A stretch of DNA of 64,000 nucleotides from Flavobacterium petrolei (GTDB lineage: Bacteria; Bacteroidota; Bacteroidia; Flavobacteriales; Flavobacteriaceae): assembly GCF_003314435.2 (NCBI RefSeq), contig NZ_QNVY02000002.1, positions 248,001 to 312,000 on the forward strand, in the 5' to 3' direction. How positions within the stretch are numbered: position 1 is the stretch's first letter; each line of letters starts with the position of its first letter. The position numbers and the translations under genes were made by a program. Of the stretch, positions 43,640 through 55,882 are shown piece after piece. Below the pieces are notes generated by a model, which had not been told where the DNA came from, searched no databases, and saw only the letters and a list, made by a program, of their open reading frames with translations.

Positions 43640-45184
43640 CTATCGATTAATCAATTTCGCTTTTTCCTTAATGATAGTACTGATTTTTCGGTTTTCAATT
43701 TTGCTTTCGAGCCAAGAAATAATATCGAGATAAAGGAAAGCTCTTTTTTCGTATGTGTTTTTTTCCAATTCTATAAAGCGCGCTCTCATTTTTACAAATT
43801 CCTTTTTGATATCTGTTGGATAAATGGAGTTTAAATTCTTTAAAAACTTAATGATTTCTTTTTGCACTTCATGTAAATCATTCATTTTGATTAGGAATTT
43901 ATAGGTGTTCTTCAACTGATTTTCCAGATAATAATCTTTCCCTAATTCATAATGTGCAATCAAACAGAGTATTCTGGCAAAACACATCAAATCTTCTCGC
44001 ATCGAAAGATTTTTGTTGTTTATGATTTTCTCTAAATAAAAGATACACTCCGCATATTTTTCGTTACCAAAATAAATTGAAGCAAATTTATAATAAAACA
44101 ACATTTCGTGATGTTCATCAAGATGGTCCGTGTGAATTTTTAATTTACTTAATACTTCCGGAATTAAGTATTCGCTTTCAGCAAAAGTACCTTCCAGAAT
44201 ATGGTAATTCAATTTATTATTATAGACATATAAAAATGATAAAGACGCAATGTTATCATTTACCGGGAAATGGGAATCTTTGATAGTATCTTCCAGCAAC
44301 TCTAAATACTTTTTAAATTTAGATTTGTACTTCAACATGTATAAAGATTCTAATAAATAATGGTTTCCTTTAAGGAAAAACACAGGATTTAAATGAATCA
44401 TACTTGGATTATCATAAAACAGCGTCACCCATTTTAAAGAATATTTATAGCAGGAAAGAAAATCCTGCACCAGAAAACTTCTCCAAAGATTGGCGTTATA
44501 AAACCAGTATTTTTCCCTAAATCCGAATTTTTTCTCATCAAATTTAGAAATATGCTTATGGAAATAATCGTCTATATATTTGTATTCTTCGTCACTTTTT
44601 ACATAACCCGTTTTAAGCATTATACCATACAATTGCAGGGATAAATTAGATAATTTACTGGAAATGGTATTGCGGTAATTTAATTCTTTAGCCTGAACGA
44701 CTAATTCATCTGCGCGTCCTTGAATACTTCGTGTGATGTATTGTGATTCGATAAGTTTTTCGAATTCTACAATTTCATAAGCCATCAGTTTTTCGTCATT
44801 CTCTAAAGCTAAAATTTTTGTTTTATCCAAAATTTTTAAGCTTTGCTTGTATAACCCTTTATTGTACAATATGGCAGCAAAATCAATTTGTTCTCTCAAT
44901 TGATACCGAATGTTCTGGCTGGGAATATTCAATCGGATACTCACTAAAATTTGTTTGTACAAATATGATTTTAGATTCGATAATTGTACTTTTTTAATGA
45001 TACCGCTTTTCAGAATGAGTTTCTCATCATAGACTTCTGATTTGTCTAAAATATTAAATAATTCGATGAATTTTGTATTCGAACTTGTTTCTAATCGGCT
45101 TGCAAAAATCTTGAATTGTCTTTTTTCAGATTTTGAAAGTGATTTTATTAATACAAATAAGAAATCTTTTTGATGGTTAGCCAT
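43640..45184 (-). CDS. Conserved hypothetical protein, mostly alpha-helical
   Basis: A 514-residue protein that I cannot name. It starts with a conserved-looking block (FLFVLIKSLSKSEKRQFKIF, residues 9-28) and is predominantly helical with repeated Tyr/Leu/Lys-rich helices spaced like TPR or SNAP-type units (for example YNKGLYKQSLKILDKTKIL about 112 and YFGNEKYAECIFYLEKII about 375). No signal peptide, membrane helix or catalytic motif is evident. Similar-sized helical proteins of unknown role are common in Flavobacteria. It stands upstream of, and divergent from, the leu/ilv operon. Confidence 0.7.
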   Translation of the reverse strand: MANHQKDFLFVLIKSLSKSEKRQFKIFASRLETSSNTKFIELFNILDKSEVYDEKLILKSGIIKKVQLSNLKSYLYKQILVSIRLNIPSQNIRYQLREQIDFAAILYNKGLYKQSLKILDKTKILALENDEKLMAYEIVEFEKLIESQYITRSIQGRADELVVQAKELNYRNTISSKLSNLSLQLYGIMLKTGYVKSDEEYKYIDDYFHKHISKFDEKKFGFREKYWFYNANLWRSFLVQDFLSCYKYSLKWVTLFYDNPSMIHLNPVFFLKGNHYLLESLYMLKYKSKFKKYLELLEDTIKDSHFPVNDNIASLSFLYVYNNKLNYHILEGTFAESEYLIPEVLSKLKIHTDHLDEHHEMLFYYKFASIYFGNEKYAECIFYLEKIINNKNLSMREDLMCFARILCLIAHYELGKDYYLENQLKNTYKFLIKMNDLHEVQKEIIKFLKNLNSIYPTDIKKEFVKMRARFIELEKNTYEKRAFLYLDIISWLESKIENRKISTIIKEKAKLINR

Positions 45185-45332
45185 TGTAGAATATAGTAAC
45201 TTAATTTACTGTTAATCAAATAGTTGTAAAGTTATTGTTTGCTTTATAAGCAGTATATTTCATTAAATTGAGTTTTATAATAAAGTAATGAAAGATATTT
45301 TTGTTATCAAGTTGTGAAATTACATTAAATAA

Positions 45333-46514
<1,182 letters not shown>

Positions 46515-46552
46515 GATATTTTAATTTTTATTAAAATCTAAATCGTACAAAT

Positions 46553-47668
46553 ATGAACTTAAAAATAGCAGTACTTTCAGGAGACGGAATAGGTCCGGAG
46601 GTAATCTTACAAGCAAAAAAAGCATTGTATGCAGTAGGTGTGGTGTTTGATCATGAGTTTGTTTTTGAAGATGCTTTAATTGGCGCCATTGCTGTTGAAA
46701 AGACCGGAACACCATTACCAGAGCAAACATTAAATCTTTGTTTGAATACAGATGCCATATTATTTGGAGCTGTTGATGACTCAAAATATGATGCTGTTTC
46801 AGATTCGAAATTGCGTCCCATACAAGGATTATTAAAATTGAGACAAGCGTTGGGATTGTATGCCAATATAAGACCTATTAAACCATACAACGACTTATTA
46901 GATTTGTCTCCTTTAAAAAGAAAAATAATTGAAGGTGCTGATTTTATAATTTTTAGAGAAATTTCTGGAGGATCTTATTTCAGTGAAAAAAAGACTAATG
47001 AACAAGGAACTTTAGCTTCTGATTTATGCGAGTATTCTGAAGAAGAAATTATTCGTATCAGTCATTTGGCTTTCAGAACAGCTCAGAAAAGAAAGAAAAA
47101 AGTGACTTTGGTTGATAAAGCCAGTATCCTTGAAACGTCAAGATTGTGGAGAAAAGTAGTAACAGAAATTGCTGAAGGATATCCTGATGTAACTCTAGAA
47201 TTTCTTTTAGTTGATAATGCTGCGATGCAAATCATCATTAATCCAAAACAATTTGACGTCATTTTGACCGAAAATTTATTTGGTGACATTTTATCGGACG
47301 AAGCGAGTGTAATTACAGGTTCAATTGGATTACTGCCATCCGCATCCTTAGGAAACTCAAGTGCGCTTTTTGAGCCTATTCACGGCTCTTATCCAGAAGC
47401 TAAAAGAAAAAATATTGCTAATCCTATTGCTTCAATAGTATCAGCAGCAATGCTTTTGGAACATTTTGGTCTTCATATCGAATCGCAAAAAGTATACGAA
47501 GCGGTTCATAAAGCAATCGAATTAAATGTCGTCACAGCCGATTTGAATCCGTATTCAAAATTTGGTACCAATGAAGTGGGAGACTTTATTTCAAATTACA
47601 TTTTAAGTAAAGACGACTTATATTTTAAAAGTGACAATGTCTATATAGGCCAATCGACCATAGTTTAA
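46553..47668 (+). CDS. leuB: 3-isopropylmalate dehydrogenase
   Basis: A 371-residue NAD-dependent decarboxylating dehydrogenase. SGDGIGPEVI (about 9), LKLRQALGLYANIRP (about 93-107), FREISGGSYF (about 132) and LFGDILSDEASVITGSIGLLPSA (about 243) match LeuB, and the substrate loop has the usual Arg residues. It lies 38 nt after leuA. Isocitrate dehydrogenase is excluded by the loop signature and the operon. Confidence 0.95.
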   Translation: MNLKIAVLSGDGIGPEVILQAKKALYAVGVVFDHEFVFEDALIGAIAVEKTGTPLPEQTLNLCLNTDAILFGAVDDSKYDAVSDSKLRPIQGLLKLRQALGLYANIRPIKPYNDLLDLSPLKRKIIEGADFIIFREISGGSYFSEKKTNEQGTLASDLCEYSEEEIIRISHLAFRTAQKRKKKVTLVDKASILETSRLWRKVVTEIAEGYPDVTLEFLLVDNAAMQIIINPKQFDVILTENLFGDILSDEASVITGSIGLLPSASLGNSSALFEPIHGSYPEAKRKNIANPIASIVSAAMLLEHFGLHIESQKVYEAVHKAIELNVVTADLNPYSKFGTNEVGDFISNYILSKDDLYFKSDNVYIGQSTIV

Positions 47669-47732
47669 AAATAAATAATTGATATTACCTGTAATTTTTC
47701 AGAAAAACATATTACCTACAAACTAACACATA

Positions 47733-49406
47733 ATGGAATTAAATAAATACAGCAAGACTATTACTCAAGATGAAACACAACCAGCCTCTCAGGCCATGTT
47801 GTACGGAATTGGATTAACTGAAGAAGATCTTAAAAAAGCGCAGGTAGGAATTGTGAGTATGGGTTATGATGGAAACCCTTGCAATATGCACTTAAATGAT
47901 TTGGCTAAAGATATTAAGACTGGCGTCTGGGCAGTAGATTTAGTTGGTTTGATTTTCAATACTATTGGTGTCAGTGACGGTATTTCAAATGGTAATGATG
48001 GAATGCGTTTTTCTTTGGTTTCTCGTGATGTAATTGCAGATTCTATTGAAACAGTTATGGGAGCACAATGGTACGACGGAATGATTGCTGTTCCGGGTTG
48101 TGATAAAAATATGCCAGGAGCTTTAATGGCTATGGGTAGAGTAAATCGTCCTTCTATTATGGTTTATGGAGGTTCTATTCACCCAGGTAAATGGAAAGGT
48201 GAAGATTTGAATATTGTTTCTGCTTTTGAAGCATTAGGAAAAAAATTCAATAACACTATTACACCTGAAGATTTTAAAGGTGTGATTCAAAATGCTTGTC
48301 CAGGTGCAGGTGCTTGTGGTGGAATGTATACTGCTAATACCATGTCATCAGCGATTGAAGCTTTAGGAATGAGTTTGCCTTACAGCTCTTCTAATCCTGC
48401 TTTGAGTCCAGAAAAGAAACAAGAATGTGCTGATGCTGGTAAAGCCATCAGAATATTATTAGAAAAAGATATCAAGCCTAGAGACATTATGACTCGTAAA
48501 GCATTCGAAAATGCGATTACAATTGTGGCTGTCTTAGGAGGTTCTACTAATGCGGTTATGCACTTAATTGCAATGGCACATTCAGTAGGTGTTGATCTTA
48601 CCTTAAAAGATTTCCAAGATATTAGTGATAAAACTCCATTACTTGCTGACTTGAAACCAAGCGGTAAATACTTGATGGAAGACCTGCATAATGTTGGTGG
48701 TGTTCCAGGAGTAATGAAATATTTATTGAAAGAAGGTTTCTTACATGGAGATTGTTTAACGGTAACCGGAAAAACAATTGCTGAAAACTTAGCTTCTGTT
48801 CCTGATTTGAATGATGGACAAAAAGTGATTCATGAAATCCAAAAAGCATTAAAAGCTACTGGAAATATTCAAATTTTATACGGAAACATTGCTTCGGAAG
48901 GTTGTGTGGCTAAAATTAGCGGCAAAGAAGGTGAGTTTTTTGAAGGTACAGCAGTAGTTTTTGAAAACGAGCATGATGTGATTAAAGGAATTAGAGGAGG
49001 CGAAGTAAAACCAGGAAATGTGGTTGTTATTAGATATTGTGGCCCAAAAGGAGGTCCGGGAATGCCTGAAATGCTTAAACCAACATCCGCAATTATGGGG
49101 GCTGGCTTAGGAAGTACTGTTGCTTTAATTACTGACGGACGTTTTTCTGGAGGTTCTCACGGTTTCGTAGTAGGACACATTACACCAGAAGCCTATGAAG
49201 GCGGAGGAATTGCTTTAATAGAAAACGGAGATGTGATTTCAATTGATGCTGTGAAAAATACTATCAATATGAAAATATCTGACGAAGAATTCATAAAACG
49301 TAAAGCCAATTGGAAAAAACCAGAATCACCAATTAAACAAGGAGTGTTACTTAAATATATTCGTTCGGTCACAAGTGCCTCTGAAGGATGTGTAACCGAT
49401 AAATAA
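47733..49406 (+). CDS. ilvD: Dihydroxy-acid dehydratase
   Basis: A 557-residue IlvD, the Fe-S dehydratase that makes 2-oxoisovalerate and its homologue. Cluster-ligand cysteines are seen in [21 protein letters not shown] (about 125) and [18 protein letters not shown] (about 188). The C-terminal [22 protein letters not shown] region is canonical. It follows leuB at 64 nt. A C/G-rich repeat separates it from ilvB. Confidence 0.96.
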   Translation: MELNKYSKTITQDETQPASQAMLYGIGLTEEDLKKAQVGIVSMGYDGNPCNMHLNDLAKDIKTGVWAVDLVGLIFNTIGVSDGISNGNDGMRFSLVSRDVIADSIETVMGAQWYDGMIAVPGCDKNMPGALMAMGRVNRPSIMVYGGSIHPGKWKGEDLNIVSAFEALGKKFNNTITPEDFKGVIQNACPGAGACGGMYTANTMSSAIEALGMSLPYSSSNPALSPEKKQECADAGKAIRILLEKDIKPRDIMTRKAFENAITIVAVLGGSTNAVMHLIAMAHSVGVDLTLKDFQDISDKTPLLADLKPSGKYLMEDLHNVGGVPGVMKYLLKEGFLHGDCLTVTGKTIAENLASVPDLNDGQKVIHEIQKALKATGNIQILYGNIASEGCVAKISGKEGEFFEGTAVVFENEHDVIKGIRGGEVKPGNVVVIRYCGPKGGPGMPEMLKPTSAIMGAGLGSTVALITDGRFSGGSHGFVVGHITPEAYEGGGIALIENGDVISIDAVKNTINMKISDEEFIKRKANWKKPESPIKQGVLLKYIRSVTSASEGCVTDK

Positions 49407-49517
49407 TCCCCACCCAAGCCCTCCCCAAAGGGATGGGAGTTGAGCAACAAATAATAACTGTAAATTCCCCTATGCCAGTTTTGGCTCTCCCTCCTTCGGA
49501 GGGGGTAAGGGGGGAGG
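49407..49517. repeat. Dispersed C/G-rich palindromic repeat, copy 2
   Basis: Block 49407-49438 (CCCCACCCAAGCCCTCCCC, then AAAGGGATGGGA) and block 49485-49517 (CCCTCCTTCGGAGGGGG and a GGGGGGAGG tail) fill most of the ilvD-ilvB spacer. They resemble the blocks at 37824-37926 in reverse or mixed orientation. Confidence 0.78.
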
Positions 49518-49536
49518 AAAAATAATAAACGTACCC

Positions 49537-51231
49537 ATGGGAACAAATAAAATATCCGGCGCCGAAGCCGTTATTAGATGCTTATTAGAAGAAGGAGTAG
49601 ATTTGGTTTATGGCTATCCAGGTGGAGCTATAATGCCAGTTTACGACGAATTATATAAATTTAAAGACCAGTTACACCACGTTTTAGTGCGTCATGAACA
49701 AGGAGCTACACATGCTGCACAAGGTTTTGCAAGAGCAACAGGAAAAGTGGGAGTGGCGATTGCAACTTCGGGGCCGGGAGCCACAAATTTAGTTACTGGA
49801 ATTGCTGATGCCCAAATCGATTCGACTCCTATGGTTTGTATTACAGGACAAGTAGGAAAGCATTTACTAGGGTCTGATGCTTTTCAAGAAACAGATATCA
49901 TTGGAATTTCGACTCCGGTAACCAAATGGAATTATCAAATTACCGAAGCTTCAGAAATTCCTGAAATCATGGCAAAAGCATTTTACATCGCTAAATCAGG
50001 TCGTCCAGGTCCTGTTTTAATTGATATTACAAAAAATGCTCAATTTGATGAAATAGAGTTCAGCTATAAAAAATGTACCAGTATTAGAAGTTACAATCCG
50101 AAACCAGTTTTAAATATTGACAAGGTTAAGGAAGCAGCTGAAATAATTAATACTGCTAAAAAGCCATTTATCATATTTGGTCAAGGAGTAATTCTTAGTG
50201 AAGCGGAAGCTGAGTTAAAAGCTTTGGTTGAAAAATCAGGAATTCCGGCAGCTTGGACTATTTTAGGACTTTCGGCAATGCCAACAGATCATCCATTAAA
50301 TGTTGGAATGGTGGGAATGCACGGAAATTATGGCCCTAATGTTTTGACTAATGAATGTGATGTTTTAATTGCGCTTGGAATGCGTTTTGACGATCGTGTT
50401 ACGGGAAATTTAGCTACGTATGCAAAACAAGCCAAAGTAATTCATTTTGAAATTGATCCTGCCGAAGTAGATAAGAACGTAAAAACTACTGTAGCAGTTT
50501 TGGCTGACTTAAAAGAGTCTTTAACAGCTTTACTTCCTTTAATTGAAAGTAACTCTCATGAAGCTTGGCACAATGAATTTAAAGAGAAATATGAAATAGA
50601 ATTAGAAGCGGTAATCAATGACGAGTTAAAACCAAAGAGAGAAGGAATTTCTATGGGAGAAACGATTGAAATGATTAACAAACATTCTAAAGGAGATGCC
50701 ATTATGGTTTCGGATGTGGGACAACACCAAATGTTTGCTTGTCGTTATGCCAAATTCAATTCGACAAAAAGTAATGTAACATCTGGTGGTTTAGGAACTA
50801 TGGGATTTGCTTTACCGGCTGCAATTGGCGCCAAAATGGGAATGCCAAATCGTGAAGTGGTAGCCATAATTGGTGATGGAGGTTTTCAAATGACTATTCA
50901 GGAATTAGGAACTATTTTTCAGACAAAAGTTCCTGTGAAAATTGTGGTATTAAACAATGAATTTTTAGGAATGGTTCGTCAGTGGCAACAATTGTTTTTT
51001 GACAAAAGATACGCTTCTACGGAAATGATCAATCCTAATTTTATAGCCATTGCTGAAGGCTATTATATCAAAGCGAAAAAAGTAACTAAAAGAGAAGATC
51101 TTGATGCTGCCGTTGCCGAAATGATGGCTTCAAAAGAATCTTATTTTCTTGAAGTTATGGTAGAAAAAGAAAATAACGTATTCCCAATGATTCCTACAGG
51201 AGCATCGGTTTCGGACATTCGTTTGTCCTAA
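49537..51231 (+). CDS. ilvB: Acetolactate synthase, large catalytic subunit
   Basis: A 564-residue TPP-dependent acetohydroxyacid synthase. The activating Glu is in VRHEQGATHAAQGFARATG (about 49); TSGPGATNLVTGIADAQIDS (about 75) and the TPP/Mg motif GDGGFQMTIQELGTIF (about 446) with NNEFLGMVRQWQ are intact. It makes acetolactate or acetohydroxybutyrate for valine, leucine and isoleucine. The regulatory subunit gene ilvN follows. Confidence 0.96.
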   Translation: MGTNKISGAEAVIRCLLEEGVDLVYGYPGGAIMPVYDELYKFKDQLHHVLVRHEQGATHAAQGFARATGKVGVAIATSGPGATNLVTGIADAQIDSTPMVCITGQVGKHLLGSDAFQETDIIGISTPVTKWNYQITEASEIPEIMAKAFYIAKSGRPGPVLIDITKNAQFDEIEFSYKKCTSIRSYNPKPVLNIDKVKEAAEIINTAKKPFIIFGQGVILSEAEAELKALVEKSGIPAAWTILGLSAMPTDHPLNVGMVGMHGNYGPNVLTNECDVLIALGMRFDDRVTGNLATYAKQAKVIHFEIDPAEVDKNVKTTVAVLADLKESLTALLPLIESNSHEAWHNEFKEKYEIELEAVINDELKPKREGISMGETIEMINKHSKGDAIMVSDVGQHQMFACRYAKFNSTKSNVTSGGLGTMGFALPAAIGAKMGMPNREVVAIIGDGGFQMTIQELGTIFQTKVPVKIVVLNNEFLGMVRQWQQLFFDKRYASTEMINPNFIAIAEGYYIKAKKVTKREDLDAAVAEMMASKESYFLEVMVEKENNVFPMIPTGASVSDIRLS

Positions 51232-51242
51232 AATAGTTTAAA

Positions 51243-51302
51243 GTTTAAGGTTTAAAGTTGTTGGAACCCGAAAATAATGTTGCGCAACTTTAAACTTTAA
51301 AC
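51243..51302. repeat. 18-bp imperfect inverted repeat in the ilvB-ilvN spacer
   Basis: GTTTAAGGTTTAAAGTTG (51243-51260) and CAACTTTAAACTTTAAAC (51285-51302) pair with one mismatch around a 24-nt loop. Further TTTAAAC copies flank the pair. It could form a long hairpin in the operon mRNA between the two subunits. Confidence 0.7.
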
Positions 51303-51325
51303 GATAAAACTTTAAACATAAAAAA

Positions 51326-51859
51326 ATGGAAAATAAAACATTCACCATTTCTGTTTATTCAGAAAACAACGTTGGCTTACTAAACAGAATATCTGGAATA
51401 TTCTTAAAACGCCATATCAATATTTTGAGTTTAAATGTATCCGAATCTGAAATTGAAAATGTTTCCAGATTCATCATTGTAGTAAATACAACTGAAAAAT
51501 GGGTACAAAATATAGTAGGACAAATCGAAAAACAAATCGAAGTAATTAAAGCATTTTATCATATTGATGAAGAAACTATTTTCTTAGAAAATGCATTATT
51601 CAAAATTGAGTCGAGCTTGCTTTTTGATGAAAAACAAATTCAGAATATAATCAAAGAAAGCCACTCTGAAATAGTTACAGTTTCAAGAGACTTTTTTGTG
51701 ATTTCAAAATCAGGACAACGTGCTGAAATAGAATCGTTATATGAAAAATTGAAACCTTTTGGAATCATGCAATTTGTGCGCTCCGGAAGAATATCGGTTT
51801 CCAAAGCAAAAATGGAAATTTCAACATTATTAGAAGAACTTAAACAAGAACCGGTTTAG
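51326..51859 (+). CDS. ilvN: Acetolactate synthase, regulatory small subunit
   Basis: A 177-residue IlvN/IlvH. Residues about 5-75 form the ACT domain (FTISVYSENNVGLLNRISGIFLKRH pattern in part, with the effector-binding NVGLLNRISG). The C-terminal half is the second regulatory domain (EIVTVSRDFFVISKSGQ). It binds the large subunit and confers valine feedback. The ilvBN spacer is 94 nt and holds an inverted repeat. Confidence 0.93.
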   Translation: MENKTFTISVYSENNVGLLNRISGIFLKRHINILSLNVSESEIENVSRFIIVVNTTEKWVQNIVGQIEKQIEVIKAFYHIDEETIFLENALFKIESSLLFDEKQIQNIIKESHSEIVTVSRDFFVISKSGQRAEIESLYEKLKPFGIMQFVRSGRISVSKAKMEISTLLEELKQEPV

Positions 51860-51914
51860 TTTTCAATAATTAAACTTATCAACTATAAAATTTACAATCA
51901 TTAAATAATAAAAA

Positions 51915-53384
51915 ATGGCAAATTATTTCAATTCATTACCACTTAGATTACAATTAGAACAATTAGGCGTTTGCGAATTCATGGATCAATCTGAATTTGT
52001 AAATGGAATAAAAGCTTTAGAAGGAAAAAAAGTAGTTATTGTAGGATGTGGAGCACAAGGTTTGAACCAAGGTTTGAACATGAGAGATTCTGGATTGGAT
52101 ATTTCTTATGCATTGCGCGCAGATGCAATTTCAGAGCAAAGAGCTTCTTTCAAAAATGCTTCTGATAATGGATTCAAAGTGGGAACGTATGAAGAATTAA
52201 TCCCAACAGCTGATTTGGTTTGTAACCTTACGCCAGACAAGCAACATACTGCTGTAGTTACCGCAATCATGCCTTTGATGAAAAACGGATCAACTTTGGC
52301 TTATTCTCACGGTTTTAATATTGTCGAGGAAGGAATGCAAATTCGTAAAGACATCACTGTAATTATGTGTGCGCCTAAATGTCCAGGATCTGAAGTACGT
52401 GAAGAATATAAAAGAGGTTTTGGTGTACCAACTTTAATCGCGGTTCACCCAGAAAATAATCCAAACGGAGAAGGTTTTGAACAAGCTAAAGCCTATGCAG
52501 TTGCTACTGGTGGTCACAAAGCTGGAGTATTGAACTCTTCATTTGTAGCCGAAGTAAAATCGGATTTAATGGGAGAGCAAACCATTCTTTGTGGAATGTT
52601 ACAAACAGGTTCTATTTTATGTTTTGATAAAATGGTTGAAAAAGGAATCGAGCCTGCTTATGCTTCAAAATTAATTCAGTATGGTTGGGAAACAGTAACT
52701 GAAGCCTTGAAACATGGTGGAATTACTAATATGATGGATCGTTTGTCAAATCCTGCAAAAATTGAAGCGTATGAATTAGCAGATGAATTAAAAGACATCA
52801 TGCGTCCGTTGTTTCAAAAACATATGGATGATATTATTTCTGGTGAATTTTCAAGAAATATGATGATTGACTGGGCTAATGATGACATCAACTTGTTGAC
52901 TTGGAGAGCTGCAACTGCAGAAACTAACTTCGAAAAAACTGCTCCTACAACAGCCGATATTTCGGAGCAAGAGTATTTTGATAATGGAGTTTTGATGATT
53001 GCAATGGTAAAAGCTGGTGTAGAATTGGCTTTTGAAACCATGACTCAAACAGGAATTATTGAAGAATCAGCATATTATGAATCTTTACACGAATTGCCTT
53101 TGATTGCCAATACAGTAGCCAGAAAAAAATTATATGAAATGAATAGAATCATTTCGGATACTGCAGAATATGGTTGTTATTTATTTGACCATGCTTGTAA
53201 ACCGTTATTAACTGATTTCATGAAAACGGTAGATACTAATGTTATAGGTAAACCTTTTTCAACTTCAAATGGAGTAGATAATGCGGTTCTTATTGCGGTA
53301 AACAAAAGTATTCGTCAACATCCAATTGAGGAAGTAGGGGAATGGTTGAGAGAATCGATGACAGCTATGAAAAAAATAGGATAA
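51915..53384 (+). CDS. ilvC: Ketol-acid reductoisomerase (class II, long form)
   Basis: A 489-residue KARI. The nucleotide motif is [18 protein letters not shown] (about 43-60), with later [12 protein letters not shown] for the phosphate. [16 protein letters not shown] (about 154) and [15 protein letters not shown] (about 217) hold metal-binding acids. A second knotted domain follows, giving the long class II length seen in E. coli and plants. It is the last identified gene of the leu/ilv series. Confidence 0.96.
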   Translation: MANYFNSLPLRLQLEQLGVCEFMDQSEFVNGIKALEGKKVVIVGCGAQGLNQGLNMRDSGLDISYALRADAISEQRASFKNASDNGFKVGTYEELIPTADLVCNLTPDKQHTAVVTAIMPLMKNGSTLAYSHGFNIVEEGMQIRKDITVIMCAPKCPGSEVREEYKRGFGVPTLIAVHPENNPNGEGFEQAKAYAVATGGHKAGVLNSSFVAEVKSDLMGEQTILCGMLQTGSILCFDKMVEKGIEPAYASKLIQYGWETVTEALKHGGITNMMDRLSNPAKIEAYELADELKDIMRPLFQKHMDDIISGEFSRNMMIDWANDDINLLTWRAATAETNFEKTAPTTADISEQEYFDNGVLMIAMVKAGVELAFETMTQTGIIEESAYYESLHELPLIANTVARKKLYEMNRIISDTAEYGCYLFDHACKPLLTDFMKTVDTNVIGKPFSTSNGVDNAVLIAVNKSIRQHPIEEVGEWLRESMTAMKKIG

Positions 53385-53505
53385 TAAAACAGGAATTACC
53401 ACACATGAGGGTGTGCAGGGATTAGCACTATATCATTTGATTTCATAATATCTTGAATTAGTTAAAAAATATTAAAAAAGATAAATGGATATGGATGCTT
53501 GTACA

Positions 53506-53541
53506 TTCACTTAACTTTAAACGAGCTTGAAGTTAAGTGAA
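53506..53541. repeat. 12-bp perfect inverted repeat
   Basis: TTCACTTAACTT (53506-53517) and AAGTTAAGTGAA (53530-53541) are perfect complements around a 12-nt loop. There is no T-run after it. It may stabilise the ilvC transcript end or be a protein site. Confidence 0.7.
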
Positions 53542-53720
53542 GTAGTCCCTATTAAAAAAAATGGGAAGTAGTAGAAATATTATGTTTGTTTTCTAATATT
53601 TCATGCTAAAAAATTAGTAGTAGCATTCCTTGATTGGAACGAAATAGTTTTGGTTGATTATTGTTCAAAAATCATCGTTTATAGTACTAAAATAATTGTT
53701 GTTAAATTTTGTTGATACAG

Positions 53721-53756
53721 AAGGTGAGGTGGATTTAATTCTATCTCGCCTTTTTG
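53721..53756 (+). terminator. Probable terminator of the leu/ilv operon
   Basis: AAGGTGAG and CTCGCCTT (one G-U pair) form an 8-bp stem that can extend inward with weak pairs, followed by TTTTTGTG. It is 336 nt after ilvC, so assignment to that operon is likely but not certain. Confidence 0.6.
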
Positions 53757-53910
53757 TGTTTTACTTATTTTTCTAAAAACAGCAAAATTTAAACAAATTA
53801 GTATTAAAAGTGCTTTTTTATTTGCAAATCTATTTTTTTTTGTAAGTATTAATAATTTAAATAGTTATAAGAATAGCGAGAGATTTAATACTTTTATAAA
53901 AAATTATAAC

Positions 53911-55818
53911 ATGAGCTACTACAAAATTGAAAATCTAGAACAATATTTTAAACATTACAATAAATCAGTTCGTGAACCTAGAAAATTTTGGGGTAAAATT
54001 GCAGAAGAAAATTTCACTTGGTACCAACAATGGGATAAAGTTGTTGAGTTTAATATGGCTGAAGCCGATATCAAATGGTTTACCGAAGCAAAAGTTAATA
54101 TTGTCAAAAATTGTATCGACAGGCATCTTGCCAAAAGAGGAGAAAAAACAGCAATTATTTTCGAACCAAATAATCCGACAGAAACTGCACTGCATATTAC
54201 TTATAATGAATTGCACCAACGCGTTTGCAAAATGGCAAACGTATTGCGTGAACAAGGCATAAAAAAAGGAGATAGAGTTTGTATTTATTTACCAATGATT
54301 CCAGAATTAGCCGTTTCTGTATTAGCTTGTGCTAGAATTGGTGCTATACATTCTGTAGTTTTTGCAGGATTTTCATCCACAGCAGTAGCAAGTCGCATCA
54401 ATGACAGTGAATGTAAAATGGTTATCACCTCAGATGGCGGTTTTCGTGGAAATAAAACGATTGACTTAAAAGGAATAATTGATGAAGCATTAGAAAAATG
54501 TCCTTGTGTCGAAAAAGTTTTAGTGGCCAAAAGAATTCATACAGATATTAATATGAAAGAAGGTCGTGACCAATGGTTGCAACCGCTATTAGATCAAGCT
54601 TCAGATAATAATGTTGCTGAAATCATGGATGCTGAGGATCCTTTATTTATACTGTACACTTCCGGTTCTACTGGAAAACCAAAGGGAATGGTGCATACTA
54701 CAGCAGGTTATATGGTGTACACGGCTTATACTTTTAAAAATGTTTTCAATTATGAAGAAAATGATGTTTTTTGGTGTACTGCCGATATCGGTTGGATTAC
54801 CGGACATTCGTATATTCTTTATGGACCATTATTGAACGGTGCAACGACAGTAATTTTTGAAGGAGTTCCTTCTTATCCTGACTTTAGCCGTTTTTGGGAA
54901 GTTATTGAAAAACATAAAGTTACTCAGTTTTATACTGCGCCAACTGCTATTCGTGCTTTAGCAAAAGAAAATATAAAATTTGTACAAAAATATCCATTGA
55001 AGTCGCTTAAAGTAATTGGATCAGTAGGTGAACCAATCAATGAAGAAGCTTGGCACTGGTATAATGACCACGTAGGTGATAAAAGATGTCCTGTTGTAGA
55101 TACTTGGTGGCAAACAGAAACAGGAGGAATTATGATTTCGCCAATTGCTTTTGTAACCCCAACAAAACCAACATACGCATCTTTACCATTACCGGGAGTT
55201 CAGCCTGTTTTGATGGATGAAAAGCGCAACGAAATTGAAGGGAATCAAGTCACAGGAAGTTTGTGTATTAAATTTCCTTGGCCTGGAATTGCCAGAACTA
55301 TTTGGGGCGATCATCAACGTTATAAAGACACGTATTTCACTGCTTTTCCTGGTAAATATTTCACTGGAGACGGAGCCTTGCGTGATGAAGTAGGATATTA
55401 TAGAATTACAGGACGTGTAGATGATGTGGTAATTGTTTCAGGTCATAATCTGGGAACAGCACCAATAGAAGACGCGATTAATGAGCATCCAGCTGTGGCT
55501 GAATCAGCAATTGTAGGCTTCCCGCACGATATCAAAGGAAATGCTTTGTATGGTTTTGTAATTCTTAAAGAAACTGGAGAAACCAGAAATAAAGAAAATC
55601 TTACCAAAGAAATCAATCAGCACATTTCGGATCATATTGGGCCAATAGCGAAATTAGATAAAATTCAGTTTGTTTCTGGTTTACCTAAAACCCGCTCTGG
55701 AAAAATCATGAGACGAATTCTGCGAAAGATTGCAGAAGGAGACTATTCGAACTTTGGAGATATATCAACGTTATTAAATCCTGAGATTGTAGAGGAAATA
55801 AAAGAAGGAAAGTTGTAA
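53911..55818 (+). CDS. acs: Acetyl-CoA synthetase (AMP-forming)
   Basis: A 635-residue acyl-adenylate ligase that makes acetyl-CoA from acetate, ATP and CoA. The P-loop-like YTSGSTGKPKGM (about 248), the WWQTETGG motif (about 398), YFTGDGALRDEVGYYRITGRVDDVV hinge region (in part) and the catalytic Lys in PKTRSGKIMRR (about 595) are all intact. The Trp in the WWQTE segment fits acetate preference. It stands alone with a strong terminator. In many bacteria acs is next to an acetate permease and a DUF294-exonuclease pair; that pair is about 7 kb further on here. Confidence 0.95.
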   Translation: MSYYKIENLEQYFKHYNKSVREPRKFWGKIAEENFTWYQQWDKVVEFNMAEADIKWFTEAKVNIVKNCIDRHLAKRGEKTAIIFEPNNPTETALHITYNELHQRVCKMANVLREQGIKKGDRVCIYLPMIPELAVSVLACARIGAIHSVVFAGFSSTAVASRINDSECKMVITSDGGFRGNKTIDLKGIIDEALEKCPCVEKVLVAKRIHTDINMKEGRDQWLQPLLDQASDNNVAEIMDAEDPLFILYTSGSTGKPKGMVHTTAGYMVYTAYTFKNVFNYEENDVFWCTADIGWITGHSYILYGPLLNGATTVIFEGVPSYPDFSRFWEVIEKHKVTQFYTAPTAIRALAKENIKFVQKYPLKSLKVIGSVGEPINEEAWHWYNDHVGDKRCPVVDTWWQTETGGIMISPIAFVTPTKPTYASLPLPGVQPVLMDEKRNEIEGNQVTGSLCIKFPWPGIARTIWGDHQRYKDTYFTAFPGKYFTGDGALRDEVGYYRITGRVDDVVIVSGHNLGTAPIEDAINEHPAVAESAIVGFPHDIKGNALYGFVILKETGETRNKENLTKEINQHISDHIGPIAKLDKIQFVSGLPKTRSGKIMRRILRKIAEGDYSNFGDISTLLNPEIVEEIKEGKL

Positions 55819-55882
55819 CATAGCATTTTAAATAAAAAAACAGTTTAGAACAACCTTTTTATAAAGATCCCATTTTTAATAT

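Larger units (their letters stand above)
53385..53910. other. Intergenic region with inverted repeat and terminator
   Basis: A 526-nt region between ilvC and acs. It holds a 12-bp inverted repeat (53506-53541) and a terminator-like hairpin (53721-53756). No ORF or RNA gene is evident; the rest is AT-rich and should include the acs promoter. Confidence 0.6.
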
